Shown here: in pieces, positions 35,370 through 44,350 of the stretch
Layout of the letters: every line of letters begins with the position of its first letter
Numbering within the stretch: the stretch's first letter is position 1
DNA from: Nocardia sp. NBC_00565
Lineage (GTDB): Bacteria > Actinomycetota > Actinomycetes > Mycobacteriales > Mycobacteriaceae
Length of the DNA stretch: 64,000 bases
NCBI RefSeq assembly: GCF_036345915.1
Contig: NZ_CP107785.1
Span: 930,001-994,000, forward strand
Reading direction: 5' to 3'
Notes under the pieces: generated by a model
The model's database searches: none
What the model was told of the DNA's origin: nothing
What the model saw: the letters and a program-made list of their open reading frames with translations, nothing else
Position numbers and translations under genes: made by a program

Positions 35370-36254
35370 ATGAAGTTTCGCTCGGCGTTCCACCTCAACG
35401 GCTTTCTGGTGCTGCTGTCGTGGTTTGTGCTCACGCTCCTGATCGGCGGCGGCGCGATCGCCGGCTATGCGGCGGCCGCGAACAACGACAATGTGCCCGC
35501 CCTGGTCGGCGCGATCATCGCGACCGTCGTGGTGGTCGTGCTCCTGCTGTTGGCCACCGGCCTCACCGTGGTGAATCCCAACGAGGCCAAGGTCGTCCAG
35601 TTCTTCGGCCGCTATATCGGATCGCTCAGCGAACCCGGCTTCTTCTCGGTGGTGCCGCTGTCGGACCGCCGCAGCATCTCGCTGAAGGTGCGCAACTTCG
35701 AGACCCAGAAGCTGAAGGTCAACGACGCCGACGGCAATCCGGTGGAGATCGCCGCCGTCGTGGTCTACCGGGTGGTCGATAGCTTCAAGGCCGCGTTCTC
35801 GGTCGATGACTACGAGGAATACGTGGCGACCCAATCCGAGGCGGCCGTTCGCCACCTGGCCACCACCCACCCGTACGACGCGCACGAGCAGAACACCACC
35901 AGCCTGCGCGACGGCGCCGAGGTGGCCGAGGAACTGACCATCGAACTGCGCGAGCGCACGGATTTGGCGGGTATCGAGGTCGTCGAGGCCAGGATCACCC
36001 ACCTCGCCTACGCGCCGGAGATCGCCCAGGCCATGCTCGTGCGCCAGCAGGCCGCGCAGATAGTCGCCGCCCGCACCCGCATCGTCGAGGGCGCGGTCGG
36101 CATGGTCGCTTTGGCGCTGGCCCGGCTCTCCGAACAGGGCGTGGTCGAACTCGACGAGGAGCGCAAGGCGGCCATGGTCTCCAACCTCCTGGTCGTGCTC
36201 TGCGGTGATCGAGCCACCCAGCCCGTCGTCAACACCGGCTCGCTCTACTCCTGA
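35370..36254 (+). CDS. SPFH / Band 7 membrane protein
   Basis: A 294-residue protein with two N-terminal membrane segments (about 10-35 and 45-65) and an SPFH domain (about 66-240). Features are [54 protein letters not shown] and the core [18 protein letters not shown]. Prohibitin/flotillin-like proteins of this fold oligomerise on membranes and organise microdomains or proteases. GGAGGA precedes the ATG. Followed 2 bases later by a 56-residue RHH protein. Confidence 0.9.
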   Translation: MKFRSAFHLNGFLVLLSWFVLTLLIGGGAIAGYAAAANNDNVPALVGAIIATVVVVVLLLLATGLTVVNPNEAKVVQFFGRYIGSLSEPGFFSVVPLSDRRSISLKVRNFETQKLKVNDADGNPVEIAAVVVYRVVDSFKAAFSVDDYEEYVATQSEAAVRHLATTHPYDAHEQNTTSLRDGAEVAEELTIELRERTDLAGIEVVEARITHLAYAPEIAQAMLVRQQAAQIVAARTRIVEGAVGMVALALARLSEQGVVELDEERKAAMVSNLLVVLCGDRATQPVVNTGSLYS

Positions 36255-36256
36255 GC

Positions 36257-36427
36257 ATGGCCGAGCGCAAGAAGATCTTGCTACGCCTGGACCCCGCGGT
36301 GCACGAGGCCGTCGCCCAATGGGCCGCCGACGACCTGCGCAGCATCAACGCCCAGATCGAATACGCGCTGCGGCTCGCCTTGAAACAGGCGGGCCGCGGC
36401 CCGAAGCCGAAACCGGCCGCGGAGTAG
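36257..36427 (+). CDS. Arc/CopG-like ribbon-helix-helix protein, 56 aa
   Basis: ATG 36257 to TAG 36427. The sequence MAERKKILLRLDPAVHEAVA then QWAADDLRSINAQIEYALRL follows the RHH pattern: a short beta strand (KILLRLDP), helix A, turn, helix B, with the conserved N-terminal Ser/Asn position before helix B (RSINAQIE). A basic Pro/Lys tail follows. RHH proteins act as dimeric DNA-binding repressors. The strand residues would read the TGATATCA-like site upstream of the SPFH gene. Spacing of 2 bases from the SPFH stop implies one transcript. It is not beside a recognisable toxin. Confidence 0.85.
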   Translation: MAERKKILLRLDPAVHEAVAQWAADDLRSINAQIEYALRLALKQAGRGPKPKPAAE

Positions 36428-36581
36428 CTATGCGAATCCGCGCTCGCCTGACCTGCCTCGGATCCGAATGCCGGACATTCCGGCATTCGGATAGATCGTC
36501 GTGGCAAATGCCGGATATCTGCTCGCTGTCCGGGCAGGATGTAGACGGTTCATCAAGCGATCCACGACGGCAGGAGAGTCG

Positions 36582-36782
36582 ATGCAGGGCACTGTCAAAT
36601 GGTTCAACGCGGATAAGGGGTTCGGCTTCATTGCCCCGGACGATCAGAGCGCGGACGTCTTCGTCCACTTCAGCGCGATCTCGGAAGCCGGTTTCCGGAG
36701 TCTGAATGACGATCAACGAGTCGAGTTCGAGGTAACACAGGGGCCGAAGGGTCCGCAGGCGGAAAACGTCCGACCGCTCTGA
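36582..36782 (+). CDS. Cold-shock domain protein
   Basis: A 66-residue single-stranded nucleic-acid-binding protein. RNP1 KGFGFIAP and RNP2 VFVHF lie on the five-stranded barrel. ATG 36582 has AGGAGAG. Acts as RNA chaperone and transcription antiterminator. The 154-base upstream space is ordinary, with only a modest AT content. Confidence 0.95.
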   Translation: MQGTVKWFNADKGFGFIAPDDQSADVFVHFSAISEAGFRSLNDDQRVEFEVTQGPKGPQAENVRPL

Positions 36783-36796
36783 CGTTTCTTTCGATA

Positions 36797-36848
36797 CCGC
36801 ACCTCTTCCCTGTATCCGTGTCGATTACGGGTCCGGGAAGGGGTGCGG
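36797..36848. terminator. Bidirectional hairpin between csp and the methyltransferase
   Basis: Arms 36797-36810 and 36835-36848 form a 14-bp stem with one wobble; the 24-base loop contains a further 6-bp stem. It starts 15 bases after the cold-shock stop and 16 bases from the end of the convergent gene. Confidence 0.65.
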
Positions 36849-36863
36849 ATCTGCGTCCCGGGC

Positions 36864-37712
36864 TCAGCCGGGTTTCGCGGTGATGAAGATGGCGGTACCG
36901 GGGAACAATTCGCCGCGCAGCGGGCTCCACTGGCCCCATTCGCGCTCCAGCCATTCGGGCCAGTCCGGTTCCACGATATCGAGCAGCATCAGGTCGGCGG
37001 CGACGATCTCCCGGACGCGATCGCCGATGGTCCGGTGGTGCTCGACGTAGGTCGGCGAACCGTCGTCGTCGACCTCTACATAGGGGGTGCGGTCGAAGTA
37101 CGGAATCGACGCGGTCAGTCCCGCGGACCCGGGATCGTCCGGAAAAATCCACCGCATCGGATGGTTCACCGAGAACACCCACCGGCCACCTGGCCGCAAC
37201 ACCCGAGCGACCTCGCGCATCACCAGTTCGGAGTCCGCGACGAACGGAACAGCGCCGAATGCCGAACAGGCCAGATCGAAGGATTCGTCGGCGAAAGGCA
37301 GCGCCTCCGCCCCCGACTGCACCAACGGCACCTGCGGCCCGCCGCGCCGCATCGCCGCCAGTCCGCGCTCCAGCATCCCCATCGACAGATCCAGCCCGAC
37401 CGGCAGCGCTCCCTGCCCGGCCAACCAGCGCGAACACGGCGCCGACCCGCAGCCGATCTCCAGGATCCGCTTGCCGGCCACCTCGCCGAGGAAGTGCATA
37501 TCACCCTCGTGCAGACCCTCTGGGCACCAGATGAACTCGCCGTCGAGGGAGTCGACGCCGAGGAAATCGGCGTGCGTGTCGTGATATTGCGTCGCGTCGG
37601 CATCCCACCACCGGCGGCTGGCCTGCTGACTGGCCGCCGAGCCGATCTTGGCGCGCGCCGGTCCAGTGGTCCCGAGCAGTGCGTTTGCTTGCGAATGGCG
37701 ATCTTCCGACAC
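36864..37712 (-). CDS. SAM-dependent class I methyltransferase
   Basis: A 282-residue UbiE-like methyltransferase. Motif I is ILEIGCGSAPCSRWLAGQG (about residues 83-101), with acidic post-I LDLS and motif IV FDLACSAFGAVPF. Substrate unknown. GTG 37712 starts 6 bases after TAAGCT, with no ribosome site, so it may be leaderless. It is divergent from rpsA and its promoter would share the 290-base space. Confidence 0.88.
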   Translation of the reverse strand: MSEDRHSQANALLGTTGPARAKIGSAASQQASRRWWDADATQYHDTHADFLGVDSLDGEFIWCPEGLHEGDMHFLGEVAGKRILEIGCGSAPCSRWLAGQGALPVGLDLSMGMLERGLAAMRRGGPQVPLVQSGAEALPFADESFDLACSAFGAVPFVADSELVMREVARVLRPGGRWVFSVNHPMRWIFPDDPGSAGLTASIPYFDRTPYVEVDDDGSPTYVEHHRTIGDRVREIVAADLMLLDIVEPDWPEWLEREWGQWSPLRGELFPGTAIFITAKPG

Positions 37713-37718
37713 GCCGTC

Positions 37719-37724
37719 AGCTTA
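37719..37724 (-). promoter_or_regulatory. Candidate -10 box of the methyltransferase gene
   Basis: TAAGCT on the minus strand, 6 bases before GTG 37712. Confidence 0.4.
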
Positions 37725-37821
37725 GTCCGGCGTGGCGTCGAGACCGGTTTGCCCGGCCGGACCAAGGTCGCGTACGCTGAACGCGCGAGTGTCTTGGGTG
37801 CTGCTGTACCGGTGTCATTGC

Positions 37822-37859
37822 AGTAACAGTCTGCGACGACAACTCTACTGAAGTAACAG
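37822..37859 (+). promoter_or_regulatory. Two AGTAACAG repeats upstream of rpsA
   Basis: AGTAACAG occurs at 37822-37829 and 37852-37859, exactly 30 bp apart (close to three helical turns), about 145-180 bases before the rpsA start. The region is less GC-rich than its flanks. It could be an activator or repressor site pair. Confidence 0.4.
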
Positions 37860-38001
37860 AGCGCTCGTGCTGAGTTTCACAAGCGTTTGCGTGCGGTACG
37901 TTCATTGTGTCCGTCACGTCGCGTCATCGCGGTGAGTTCGCAGCGTACCGAAAGTTCCAATGTCCGCAACCGACCACAATCCGTCCGGAGCAAACCGACA
38001 T

Positions 38002-39471
38002 ATGCCCACCACCGTCACCTCGCCGCAGGTAGCCGTCAACGACATCGGCTCCGCCGAGGACTTCCTCGCCGCCATCGACGCCACGATCAAGTACTTCAAC
38101 GACGGCGATATCGTCGAAGGAACCATCGTCAAGGTCGATCGCGACGAGGTCCTGCTCGACATCGGTTACAAAACCGAAGGCGTCATCCCCTCTCGCGAAC
38201 TCTCGATCAAACACGATGTCGACCCCAACGAGGTCGTTTCCGTGGGCGATGAGGTCGAGGCTCTTGTTCTCACCAAGGAGGACAAGGAAGGCCGCCTGAT
38301 CCTGTCGAAGAAGCGGGCGCAGTACGAGCGTGCGTGGGGCACCATCGAGGAGCTCAAGGAGAAGGACGAGGCCGTCAAGGGCACCGTCATCGAGGTCGTC
38401 AAGGGCGGCCTGATCCTCGATATCGGTCTGCGTGGCTTCCTGCCCGCCTCGCTCGTCGAGATGCGGCGTGTGCGCGACCTCCAGCCGTACGTCGGCAAGG
38501 AGATCGAGGCCAAGATCATCGAGCTGGACAAGAACCGCAACAACGTGGTCCTGTCCCGCCGCGCCTGGCTCGAGCAGACCCAGTCCGAGGTCCGCAGCGA
38601 GTTCCTGCACCAGCTGCAGAAGGGCCAGGTCCGCAAGGGTGTGGTCTCCTCGATCGTCAACTTCGGTGCCTTCGTGGACCTGGGCGGCGTCGACGGTCTG
38701 GTGCACGTCTCGGAGCTGTCCTGGAAGCACATCGACCACCCGTCCGAGGTTGTCGAGGTCGGCAACGAGGTCACCGTCGAGGTCCTCGACGTCGATCTGG
38801 ATCGCGAGCGGGTTTCGCTGTCGCTCAAGGCGACCCAGGAAGACCCGTGGCGTCAGTTCGCCCGGACCCACGCGATCGGCCAGATCGTGCCGGGCAAGGT
38901 CACCAAGCTGGTTCCGTTCGGCGCGTTCGTGCGCGTCGAAGAGGGCATCGAGGGCCTGGTGCACATCTCCGAGCTGGCCGAGCGCCACGTGGAGGTCCCG
39001 GACCAGGTTGTCGCGGTCGGCGACGACGCGATGGTCAAGGTCATCGACATCGACCTGGAGCGTCGCCGGATCTCGCTGTCGCTGAAGCAGGCGAACGAGG
39101 ACTACCACGCCGAGTTCGACCCGTCGAAGTACGGCATGGCCGACAGCTACGACGACCAGGGCAACTACATCTTCCCCGAGGGCTTCGATCCCGACACCAA
39201 CGAGTGGCTCGAGGGCTTCGACAAGCAGCGCGAAGAGTGGGAAGGCCGCTACGCCGAGGCGGAGCGTCGCCACAAGATGCACACCGCACAGATGGAGAAG
39301 ATGGCGGCCGACGCCGCGGCCGAGGCCGCGAACGGTGGCGGTTCGTCGAACTACTCCTCCGAGAGCGGTGCGCAGGCGTCCTCCTCCAGCGCGTCCGAGC
39401 CCGCCGGTGGCTCGCTGGCCAGCGACGCCCAGCTCGCGGCCCTGCGGGAGAAGCTCTCCGGCAACGCCTGA
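38002..39471 (+). CDS. rpsA: 30S ribosomal protein S1
   Basis: A 489-residue essential translation protein that docks mRNA on the 30S subunit; in mycobacteria it is also studied with trans-translation and pyrazinoic acid. Four S1 domains sit at about residues 30-100, 118-183, 204-272 and 290-360; domains 3 and 4 contain KGVVSSIVNFGAFVDLGGVDGLVHVSELSWKH-type and GKVTKLVPFGAFVRV sequences. The C-terminal tail is acidic, then Ser-rich, and ends LREKLSGNA as in relatives. The sequence is nearly identical to M. tuberculosis RpsA through residue 400, which fixes ATG 38002. Confidence 0.98.
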   Translation: MPTTVTSPQVAVNDIGSAEDFLAAIDATIKYFNDGDIVEGTIVKVDRDEVLLDIGYKTEGVIPSRELSIKHDVDPNEVVSVGDEVEALVLTKEDKEGRLILSKKRAQYERAWGTIEELKEKDEAVKGTVIEVVKGGLILDIGLRGFLPASLVEMRRVRDLQPYVGKEIEAKIIELDKNRNNVVLSRRAWLEQTQSEVRSEFLHQLQKGQVRKGVVSSIVNFGAFVDLGGVDGLVHVSELSWKHIDHPSEVVEVGNEVTVEVLDVDLDRERVSLSLKATQEDPWRQFARTHAIGQIVPGKVTKLVPFGAFVRVEEGIEGLVHISELAERHVEVPDQVVAVGDDAMVKVIDIDLERRRISLSLKQANEDYHAEFDPSKYGMADSYDDQGNYIFPEGFDPDTNEWLEGFDKQREEWEGRYAEAERRHKMHTAQMEKMAADAAAEAANGGGSSNYSSESGAQASSSSASEPAGGSLASDAQLAALREKLSGNA

Positions 39472-39488
39472 TTTCGGGTAGAGCATCA

Positions 39489-39524
39489 GCGAAGGCCCCG
39501 GTCCGGATGGACCGGGGCCTTCGC
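39489..39524 (+). terminator. rpsA terminator
   Basis: A perfect 16-bp stem (39489-39504 / 39509-39524) on a 4-base loop, 18 bases after the rpsA stop. Confidence 0.8.
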
Positions 39525-39533
39525 GCTGAAAGG

Positions 39534-40490
39534 GTGCTGTTGATCGACATTGTCACCACGGCGGCGAAGTTGACGCCGGTCGCGCTGGTCTTCGGTGGTG
39601 GAGCCGTATTCGCCCGGCGCAAGATCATCGGGGCGGAGAGTTCGAAGGCGTTCTCCGACTTCGCCTTTCTGTTCGCGATTCCGTGTTATCTGTTCGGTTC
39701 GCTGTATGCGAGCGATCTGCGTCAGGTGTTCGACCCTGCCGCGATCGCTGCTTATCTGGTGACCGCGCTGGTGGGGATGGTGCTGGTCGGCATCGGCGCG
39801 CGGCGGTTGATCGGGGCTGATGTCCCGGGCACCGCGCTGCGGATCATGGCCGGGGTGCAGGTCAACACGACCTATTTCGCCATCCCGGTTTTCGTCCTGC
39901 TGTTCGGCGATGCCGCGCCGATCTTTCCGACGATCCTGCTGCAGGTCTGCGTGCTCACGGTGATCATCATCGCGATCATGGAGTACGGTGCCGCGCAAGC
40001 GGTTCCAGATCGACCGACGCGTGCCGCCGTGACGCGGGGTGTGCTGGCCGCGCTGGGTACACCGATCGTTATCGCCTGCTACCTCGGTGTCGCGGCCAAT
40101 GTGGCGAATGTACCCGTGCCCGGGTGGATCCGTGATGCTCTGGCATTCAGTGGAAATGCCGCCGCGCCTGTGGCGTTGTTCGCGCTAGGGCTGCACTTGG
40201 GGGCGAACGGGATCCGCCTGCGTGGCACAACCCGCGACGAATACGCGCTGATCGGCTTCAAGTGCGTCGCGCTCCCACTGCTCGGTCTGGCAATCTCGAA
40301 GTATCTCTTCGGTATTCACGGTCCCTGGCTGACCTACCTGGTGCTGATCGCCGCCATGCCCGCACCGCAGAACCTGTTCATCTTCGCCCAGCGCTACGAC
40401 ACCGATGTCGATCTCGCGGCGGCGGTGGTCGCCAAGACCTCCCTCATCGCCTTGGTCCTGCTGCCCGCCTGGCTCCTGATCGCTCGCTAG
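39534..40490 (+). CDS. AEC (auxin efflux carrier) family transporter
   Basis: A 318-residue membrane protein with about ten helices in the BART/AEC architecture. Typical elements include AFLFAIPCYLFGSLY, GVQVNTTYFAIPVFVLLFG in the first half, and AAPVALFALGLHLG and YLVLIAAMPAPQNLFIFAQRYDTD in the second. Bacterial relatives export or import carboxylates. The start is uncertain: GTG 39534 or TTG 39540, the latter closer behind AGGGTG; both lie only 10-16 bases after the rpsA terminator, so the gene must use read-through or a promoter overlapping the hairpin. Confidence 0.85.
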   Translation: MLLIDIVTTAAKLTPVALVFGGGAVFARRKIIGAESSKAFSDFAFLFAIPCYLFGSLYASDLRQVFDPAAIAAYLVTALVGMVLVGIGARRLIGADVPGTALRIMAGVQVNTTYFAIPVFVLLFGDAAPIFPTILLQVCVLTVIIIAIMEYGAAQAVPDRPTRAAVTRGVLAALGTPIVIACYLGVAANVANVPVPGWIRDALAFSGNAAAPVALFALGLHLGANGIRLRGTTRDEYALIGFKCVALPLLGLAISKYLFGIHGPWLTYLVLIAAMPAPQNLFIFAQRYDTDVDLAAAVVAKTSLIALVLLPAWLLIAR

Positions 40491-40539
40491 CGCTGTGTGC
40501 CGCACTCGAATTCGCCAGGTAGGTCCGCGGATTCGCCGG

Positions 40540-40545
40540 TAGTGT
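40540..40545 (+). promoter_or_regulatory. Candidate -10 box of the coiled-coil SPFH gene
   Basis: TAGTGT ends 8 bases before ATG 40554, with no Shine-Dalgarno. Confidence 0.4.
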
Positions 40546-40553
40546 GCCCGGAC

Positions 40554-41990
40554 ATGGGGAGCAATCCGGGTAAGAACGATTATCTCGACCAAGTGGTGGC
40601 ACAGCAGGCGGCGCTGGAAGGCGACCTGCGTTCGCGCAAGCCGGTCGCCGCACCGGCGCCGCCGGCATTCGCCGGAGCACCGGCGGCACCGGGCGGCCCG
40701 GCGCAGCGCGGTGCGATCGCCAAACGGGCCGAGCGGGTCGGGCCGACGTCGCAGGGCAGCGGCCCGGGTCCGGTGGAGGTCCGGGTCACCGGATTCTGGC
40801 GGTGGCAAACGGTGTTGGTGCCGCCCAACGCGTTCGTCGTGCACACCCGCCGCGGCCGCGGCGAACCGCTGCACATCGGGCTCGGCGTGTCCTTTCGCTT
40901 CAACCCGGCGACCGACTCGTATCTCGTTGTGCCGGGTGCGATGCAGACGATCCTGATCAACGCCTACTGCATCTGCAGCGAGTTGCAGGGCGTGCTGGTG
41001 CAGGGCTACGTGCAGTGGATCATCGAGGATTTCGGCACCGCCTACCGCAAACTGGACTTCTCCGATGCCGAAGATCCCATGCGGCTGGTCAATATTCAGC
41101 TGCGCGAACAGGCCGAGGCGGCCATCAAGGACAAGGTCTCCACGATGGGTGTACGCGATGTGCTCAGCGATAAGCAGCCGATCATCGAGGAGTTGACCGC
41201 GCGCCTGCGGGCGGTGGCCGAGGGCAGCGCCGATCGGAGTTCTGCTGCGGACAGCCACCGTGGGCTCGGTTTGCGCATCGTCACCGTGCAGATCAAGGAG
41301 GCGGTGGTCAGCTCGTCGACGCTGTGGGAGAACCTGCAGAAGCCCTACCGCAGTGAGCAGAACCAGATCGCCCGCCTCGCGGAACTCGCCGCGCAAGAGG
41401 TGCTTTCGGCCCGCGAGACCGAGGCGAATCGGGTCGCCGAGGAACGCCGGATCGAGAACGAGCGCGAACTGGCGGAACTGCGCGCCCGCCACGAGGCCGC
41501 GCGATTCGATCGGGAGACCGCGGAACAATTGCGGCGCACCACCCGCGAACACGACGATGAGCGCGCGGTCGCCGATCTCGCCAAGGAGACCGCGCTGCAC
41601 GCGCTGCGGCTCGAACGCGAGCAGCATGCCGAACAGGCCGAAAACCTGCGCAGGAAGCTGGAATTGCGGCAGCTCGAACTCGACGGTGAGATCGCCGTCG
41701 GGGCGCGGCGATCGCAAGCGGCACATGATGACGCGCTACTGGATCTGGAGCGTGATCGGATTCGGATCGAGAACACCAATCAGCGCTCGGCGGCGGCCAC
41801 CCAAGCACAGCTGGTCGATTCGCTGCCGCAGATCGTCGCGCAGTTGCCGACGCCCGCCGAGCTGAAGACCTATCAGTTGGGCGGTGACCTGTCCGGGCTG
41901 TCCGCGCTGATCGGTCAATTGACGCGCGTGCTCGAAGCCTGGTCGGGACGGCCCGTCACCGAGGCGAGCAGGCCCGGACTCGACGAGTAG
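40554..41990 (+). CDS. SPFH domain protein with long coiled coil
   Basis: A 478-residue protein. Residues 1-65 are Ala/Pro-rich and disordered; no membrane helix is evident. Residues about 75-270 form an SPFH-like domain ([67 protein letters not shown]). Residues about 275-430 are a continuous Arg/Glu/Ala-rich coiled coil of the flotillin/stomatin type. The C-terminal part is [25 protein letters not shown]. Likely assembles into a ring or filament. Unlike the other SPFH gene in this window it lacks an RHH partner. Confidence 0.85.
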   Translation: MGSNPGKNDYLDQVVAQQAALEGDLRSRKPVAAPAPPAFAGAPAAPGGPAQRGAIAKRAERVGPTSQGSGPGPVEVRVTGFWRWQTVLVPPNAFVVHTRRGRGEPLHIGLGVSFRFNPATDSYLVVPGAMQTILINAYCICSELQGVLVQGYVQWIIEDFGTAYRKLDFSDAEDPMRLVNIQLREQAEAAIKDKVSTMGVRDVLSDKQPIIEELTARLRAVAEGSADRSSAADSHRGLGLRIVTVQIKEAVVSSSTLWENLQKPYRSEQNQIARLAELAAQEVLSARETEANRVAEERRIENERELAELRARHEAARFDRETAEQLRRTTREHDDERAVADLAKETALHALRLEREQHAEQAENLRRKLELRQLELDGEIAVGARRSQAAHDDALLDLERDRIRIENTNQRSAAATQAQLVDSLPQIVAQLPTPAELKTYQLGGDLSGLSALIGQLTRVLEAWSGRPVTEASRPGLDE

Positions 41991-42150
41991 GACCGGGCCG
42001 CATATCGACCGGCCGCGTCGCCCACGGCAAGTCGGACAATTGACCAACTTCGATGCGGAGCTTGATCGACTTCGCGGTAGGGTGCAGGCGAAAAGCACTC
42101 GGCTCGATCGAGCCCACCGGAATCTGCCACGACGGAAGGGAACAACACGC

Positions 42151-43695
42151 ATGTGCGCCGCGAGTCCGTTCAGCGGTCTCAACCGTAGGCAGTTCCTCGC
42201 GAAGGCCGCCGCGGCCGGAGCTGTCGGCGCACTGGCATCGTGGGCCAACCCGGTCATCGAACGCGCCTACGCCGCCGATCCGGCGGGCACCGGCGGCCTC
42301 GGCGATATCGAGCATTTCGTTCTGCTCATGCAGGAGAACCGCTCCTTCGACCACTATTTCGGCACCGTATCCGGCGTCCGCGGCTTCGGCGAGGCGTCGA
42401 AGGCCTGGCAGCAGTACGGGTGGACGCCCGGCGTCGGACCGAGCGCGGACGGTTTCATCAACCCGTTCCGCCTCGACACCACGCGCGGCGCCACCCTCGA
42501 CGGCGAATGCATCAACGACCCGGACCACACCTGGGGTGGCATGCACCGAGCCTGGAACGGCGGCGCCAACGACCAGTGGATGCCGATGTCCATCGACAGC
42601 GTCGGCCCGGCCAACGCACCCGCGGCCATGGGCTACTACCTACGCGAGGACATCCCGATCCATCACGAGCTCGCCGACGCCTTCACCCTCTGCGACAACT
42701 ACCACTGCTCGGTCCTCGGCCCCACCGACCCGAACCGGCTGTACTGGGTCAGCGCCACCATCGACCCGGACGGTGTGGCGGGCGGGCCGCTGCTGAGAAC
42801 GCCGACCGTGATCCCGCAGCACGTGTACAGCTGGCGGACCTATCCGGAGAACCTCTCCGAGGCGGGCGTCAGCTGGAAGATCTACCACAACCGCGATGTC
42901 GGCCCGCTCTCCTCGGTACTCCTCGACGGGATGCTCGGTTGCTTCACCCAGTCCGCGGATCCGAGCTCCGAACTGGCGCGGCGTGGCCTTGCGCCGGTGT
43001 ACCCGAACGACTTTCAGGCCGACGTCGCCAACGACACCCTGCCGGCCGTGTCCTGGGTGATCCCGGCGCTGATCAACTGTGAACATCCCGCGCTGCCCGC
43101 GGCGTTCGGCGCGTACGGCATCGTGCAGCTGCTCGACATCCTCACGTCGAACCCGAAGGTGTGGGAGAAGACCGCGCTGATCATCAGCTACGACGAGAAC
43201 GGCGGCTTCTTCGACCACGTCACGCCGCCGACCGCACCGGCGGGCACGCCGGGCGAGTTCGTCACCGTACCGCTGGACCGGGTGCCGGCGTCGAATGGCA
43301 TCGCGGGTCCGATCGGTTTGGGGTATCGCGTTCCCGGCCTGGTGATTTCGCCGTACAGCCGAGGTGGGCTGGTCGCCTCGGAGACCTTCGACCACACCTC
43401 CCAGCTGCGGCTGCTGGAGACCCGATTCGGCGTCGAGGTGCCGAATCTGACGCGCTGGCGGCGCGGTGTCACCGGCGATATGACCTCGGCCTTCGATTTC
43501 GGTTCGACCCCGAATGTGGCGAAGCCGGTGCTGAGCGATCCGAAGCCGAAGATGGATGCCGCGGTCGCGCAATGCGGTCCGAATATCGCACTGGGCACCA
43601 CAACCGCGGGCGTTCCGTATCCGGTGCCGCCCAACCAGGTGCCGACCCAGCAACCCGGCACGCGGCGCAGGCCGAGCGGCATCGTCCGAGGATAG
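42151..43695 (+). CDS. Tat-exported phospholipase C (alkaline phosphatase superfamily)
   Basis: A 514-residue phosphoesterase-family enzyme. A Tat signal is clear: N-R-R-Q-F-L-A near residues 14-20, a hydrophobic Ala/Gly segment and cleavage near AYA-ADP. The catalytic metal/nucleophile block [19 protein letters not shown], plus [15 protein letters not shown] and [18 protein letters not shown] further on, match bacterial nonhaemolytic PLCs such as mycobacterial PlcA-D. Cleaves phosphatidylcholine-type lipids outside the membrane, so it may matter for host interaction or phosphate supply. ATG 42151 follows GGAAGGG. The gene stands alone. Confidence 0.92.
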   Translation: MCAASPFSGLNRRQFLAKAAAAGAVGALASWANPVIERAYAADPAGTGGLGDIEHFVLLMQENRSFDHYFGTVSGVRGFGEASKAWQQYGWTPGVGPSADGFINPFRLDTTRGATLDGECINDPDHTWGGMHRAWNGGANDQWMPMSIDSVGPANAPAAMGYYLREDIPIHHELADAFTLCDNYHCSVLGPTDPNRLYWVSATIDPDGVAGGPLLRTPTVIPQHVYSWRTYPENLSEAGVSWKIYHNRDVGPLSSVLLDGMLGCFTQSADPSSELARRGLAPVYPNDFQADVANDTLPAVSWVIPALINCEHPALPAAFGAYGIVQLLDILTSNPKVWEKTALIISYDENGGFFDHVTPPTAPAGTPGEFVTVPLDRVPASNGIAGPIGLGYRVPGLVISPYSRGGLVASETFDHTSQLRLLETRFGVEVPNLTRWRRGVTGDMTSAFDFGSTPNVAKPVLSDPKPKMDAAVAQCGPNIALGTTTAGVPYPVPPNQVPTQQPGTRRRPSGIVRG

Positions 43696-43703
43696 GTCGC
43701 GGG

Positions 43704-43709
43704 TATTCT
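43704..43709 (+). promoter_or_regulatory. Candidate -10 box of the tetR gene at 43718
   Basis: TATTCT ends 8 bases before ATG 43718; no ribosome site is visible. Confidence 0.45.
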
Positions 43710-43717
43710 TGCCCTTG

Positions 43718-44350
43718 ATGTCCGAGTCCGCCGTGGAGTTTCCCTCGACCGCCTGGGAACGCAGGAAGATCGAGGCGATGAGCCGCATCCAGCAGGTGGC
43801 GCTGGATCTCTTCGACGAGCACGGATATCGCAATGTGACGGTGGAGCGGGTCGCGGCGGCGGCCCGAGTGTCGCCGAGTTCGGTCTACCGGTACTTCGGC
43901 ACTAAGGAGATGCTCGTTCTCTACGACGAGGCCGATCCGCGGGTGCTCGACGTGCTGCGGACCGCGGGCGGTGGCGAGATCGTCGAGCCCACCGAACTGG
44001 TGCGGATCGCGCGACTGATCATTCCGGTGCTGATCGAATCGCTGCTGAGCGCGGAGTCCGAGCGCCGGATCCGCAGGCGACTGCAATATGTCGCGGCGAT
44101 CCCGGAGATCAGAGACGGTCAGACCCGCCAGATGCGGGATATGGCCGACCAATTCCGGCTGCTGTTCGCCGAGCGTACCGGCCGTGACCCCAACGATCTG
44201 ACGATCGGCATGGCGGCGGCCGCCGGGGTGTGGGGCGGCGTCGCGGCCCTGGACCATTGGGCCGCAACGGGTTTCACCGAGCGCCTGAAGGATGTCTACA
44301 CGCAGGCGATCGGGGCGATCGTCGATTCGATCGAGGTCATGTTCCGGTAG
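43718..44350 (+). CDS. TetR-family regulator beside an MMPL transporter
   Basis: A 210-residue TetR repressor. The HTH is at about residues 20-65 (IQQVALDLFDEHGYRNVTVERVAAAARVSPSSVYRYFGTKE), followed by an all-helical ligand domain. The 3' end overlaps the convergent MMPL gene by 14 bases. The palindrome at 46611-46625, just upstream of that transporter, is the likely target. Drug- or lipid-responsive control of the pump is inference. Confidence 0.9.
   Translation: MSESAVEFPSTAWERRKIEAMSRIQQVALDLFDEHGYRNVTVERVAAAARVSPSSVYRYFGTKEMLVLYDEADPRVLDVLRTAGGGEIVEPTELVRIARLIIPVLIESLLSAESERRIRRRLQYVAAIPEIRDGQTRQMRDMADQFRLLFAERTGRDPNDLTIGMAAAAGVWGGVAALDHWAATGFTERLKDVYTQAIGAIVDSIEVMFR

Noticed and set aside
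36257..36427. Toxin-antitoxin system
   Set aside because: The RHH protein has no toxin neighbour; the upstream partner is an SPFH membrane protein.
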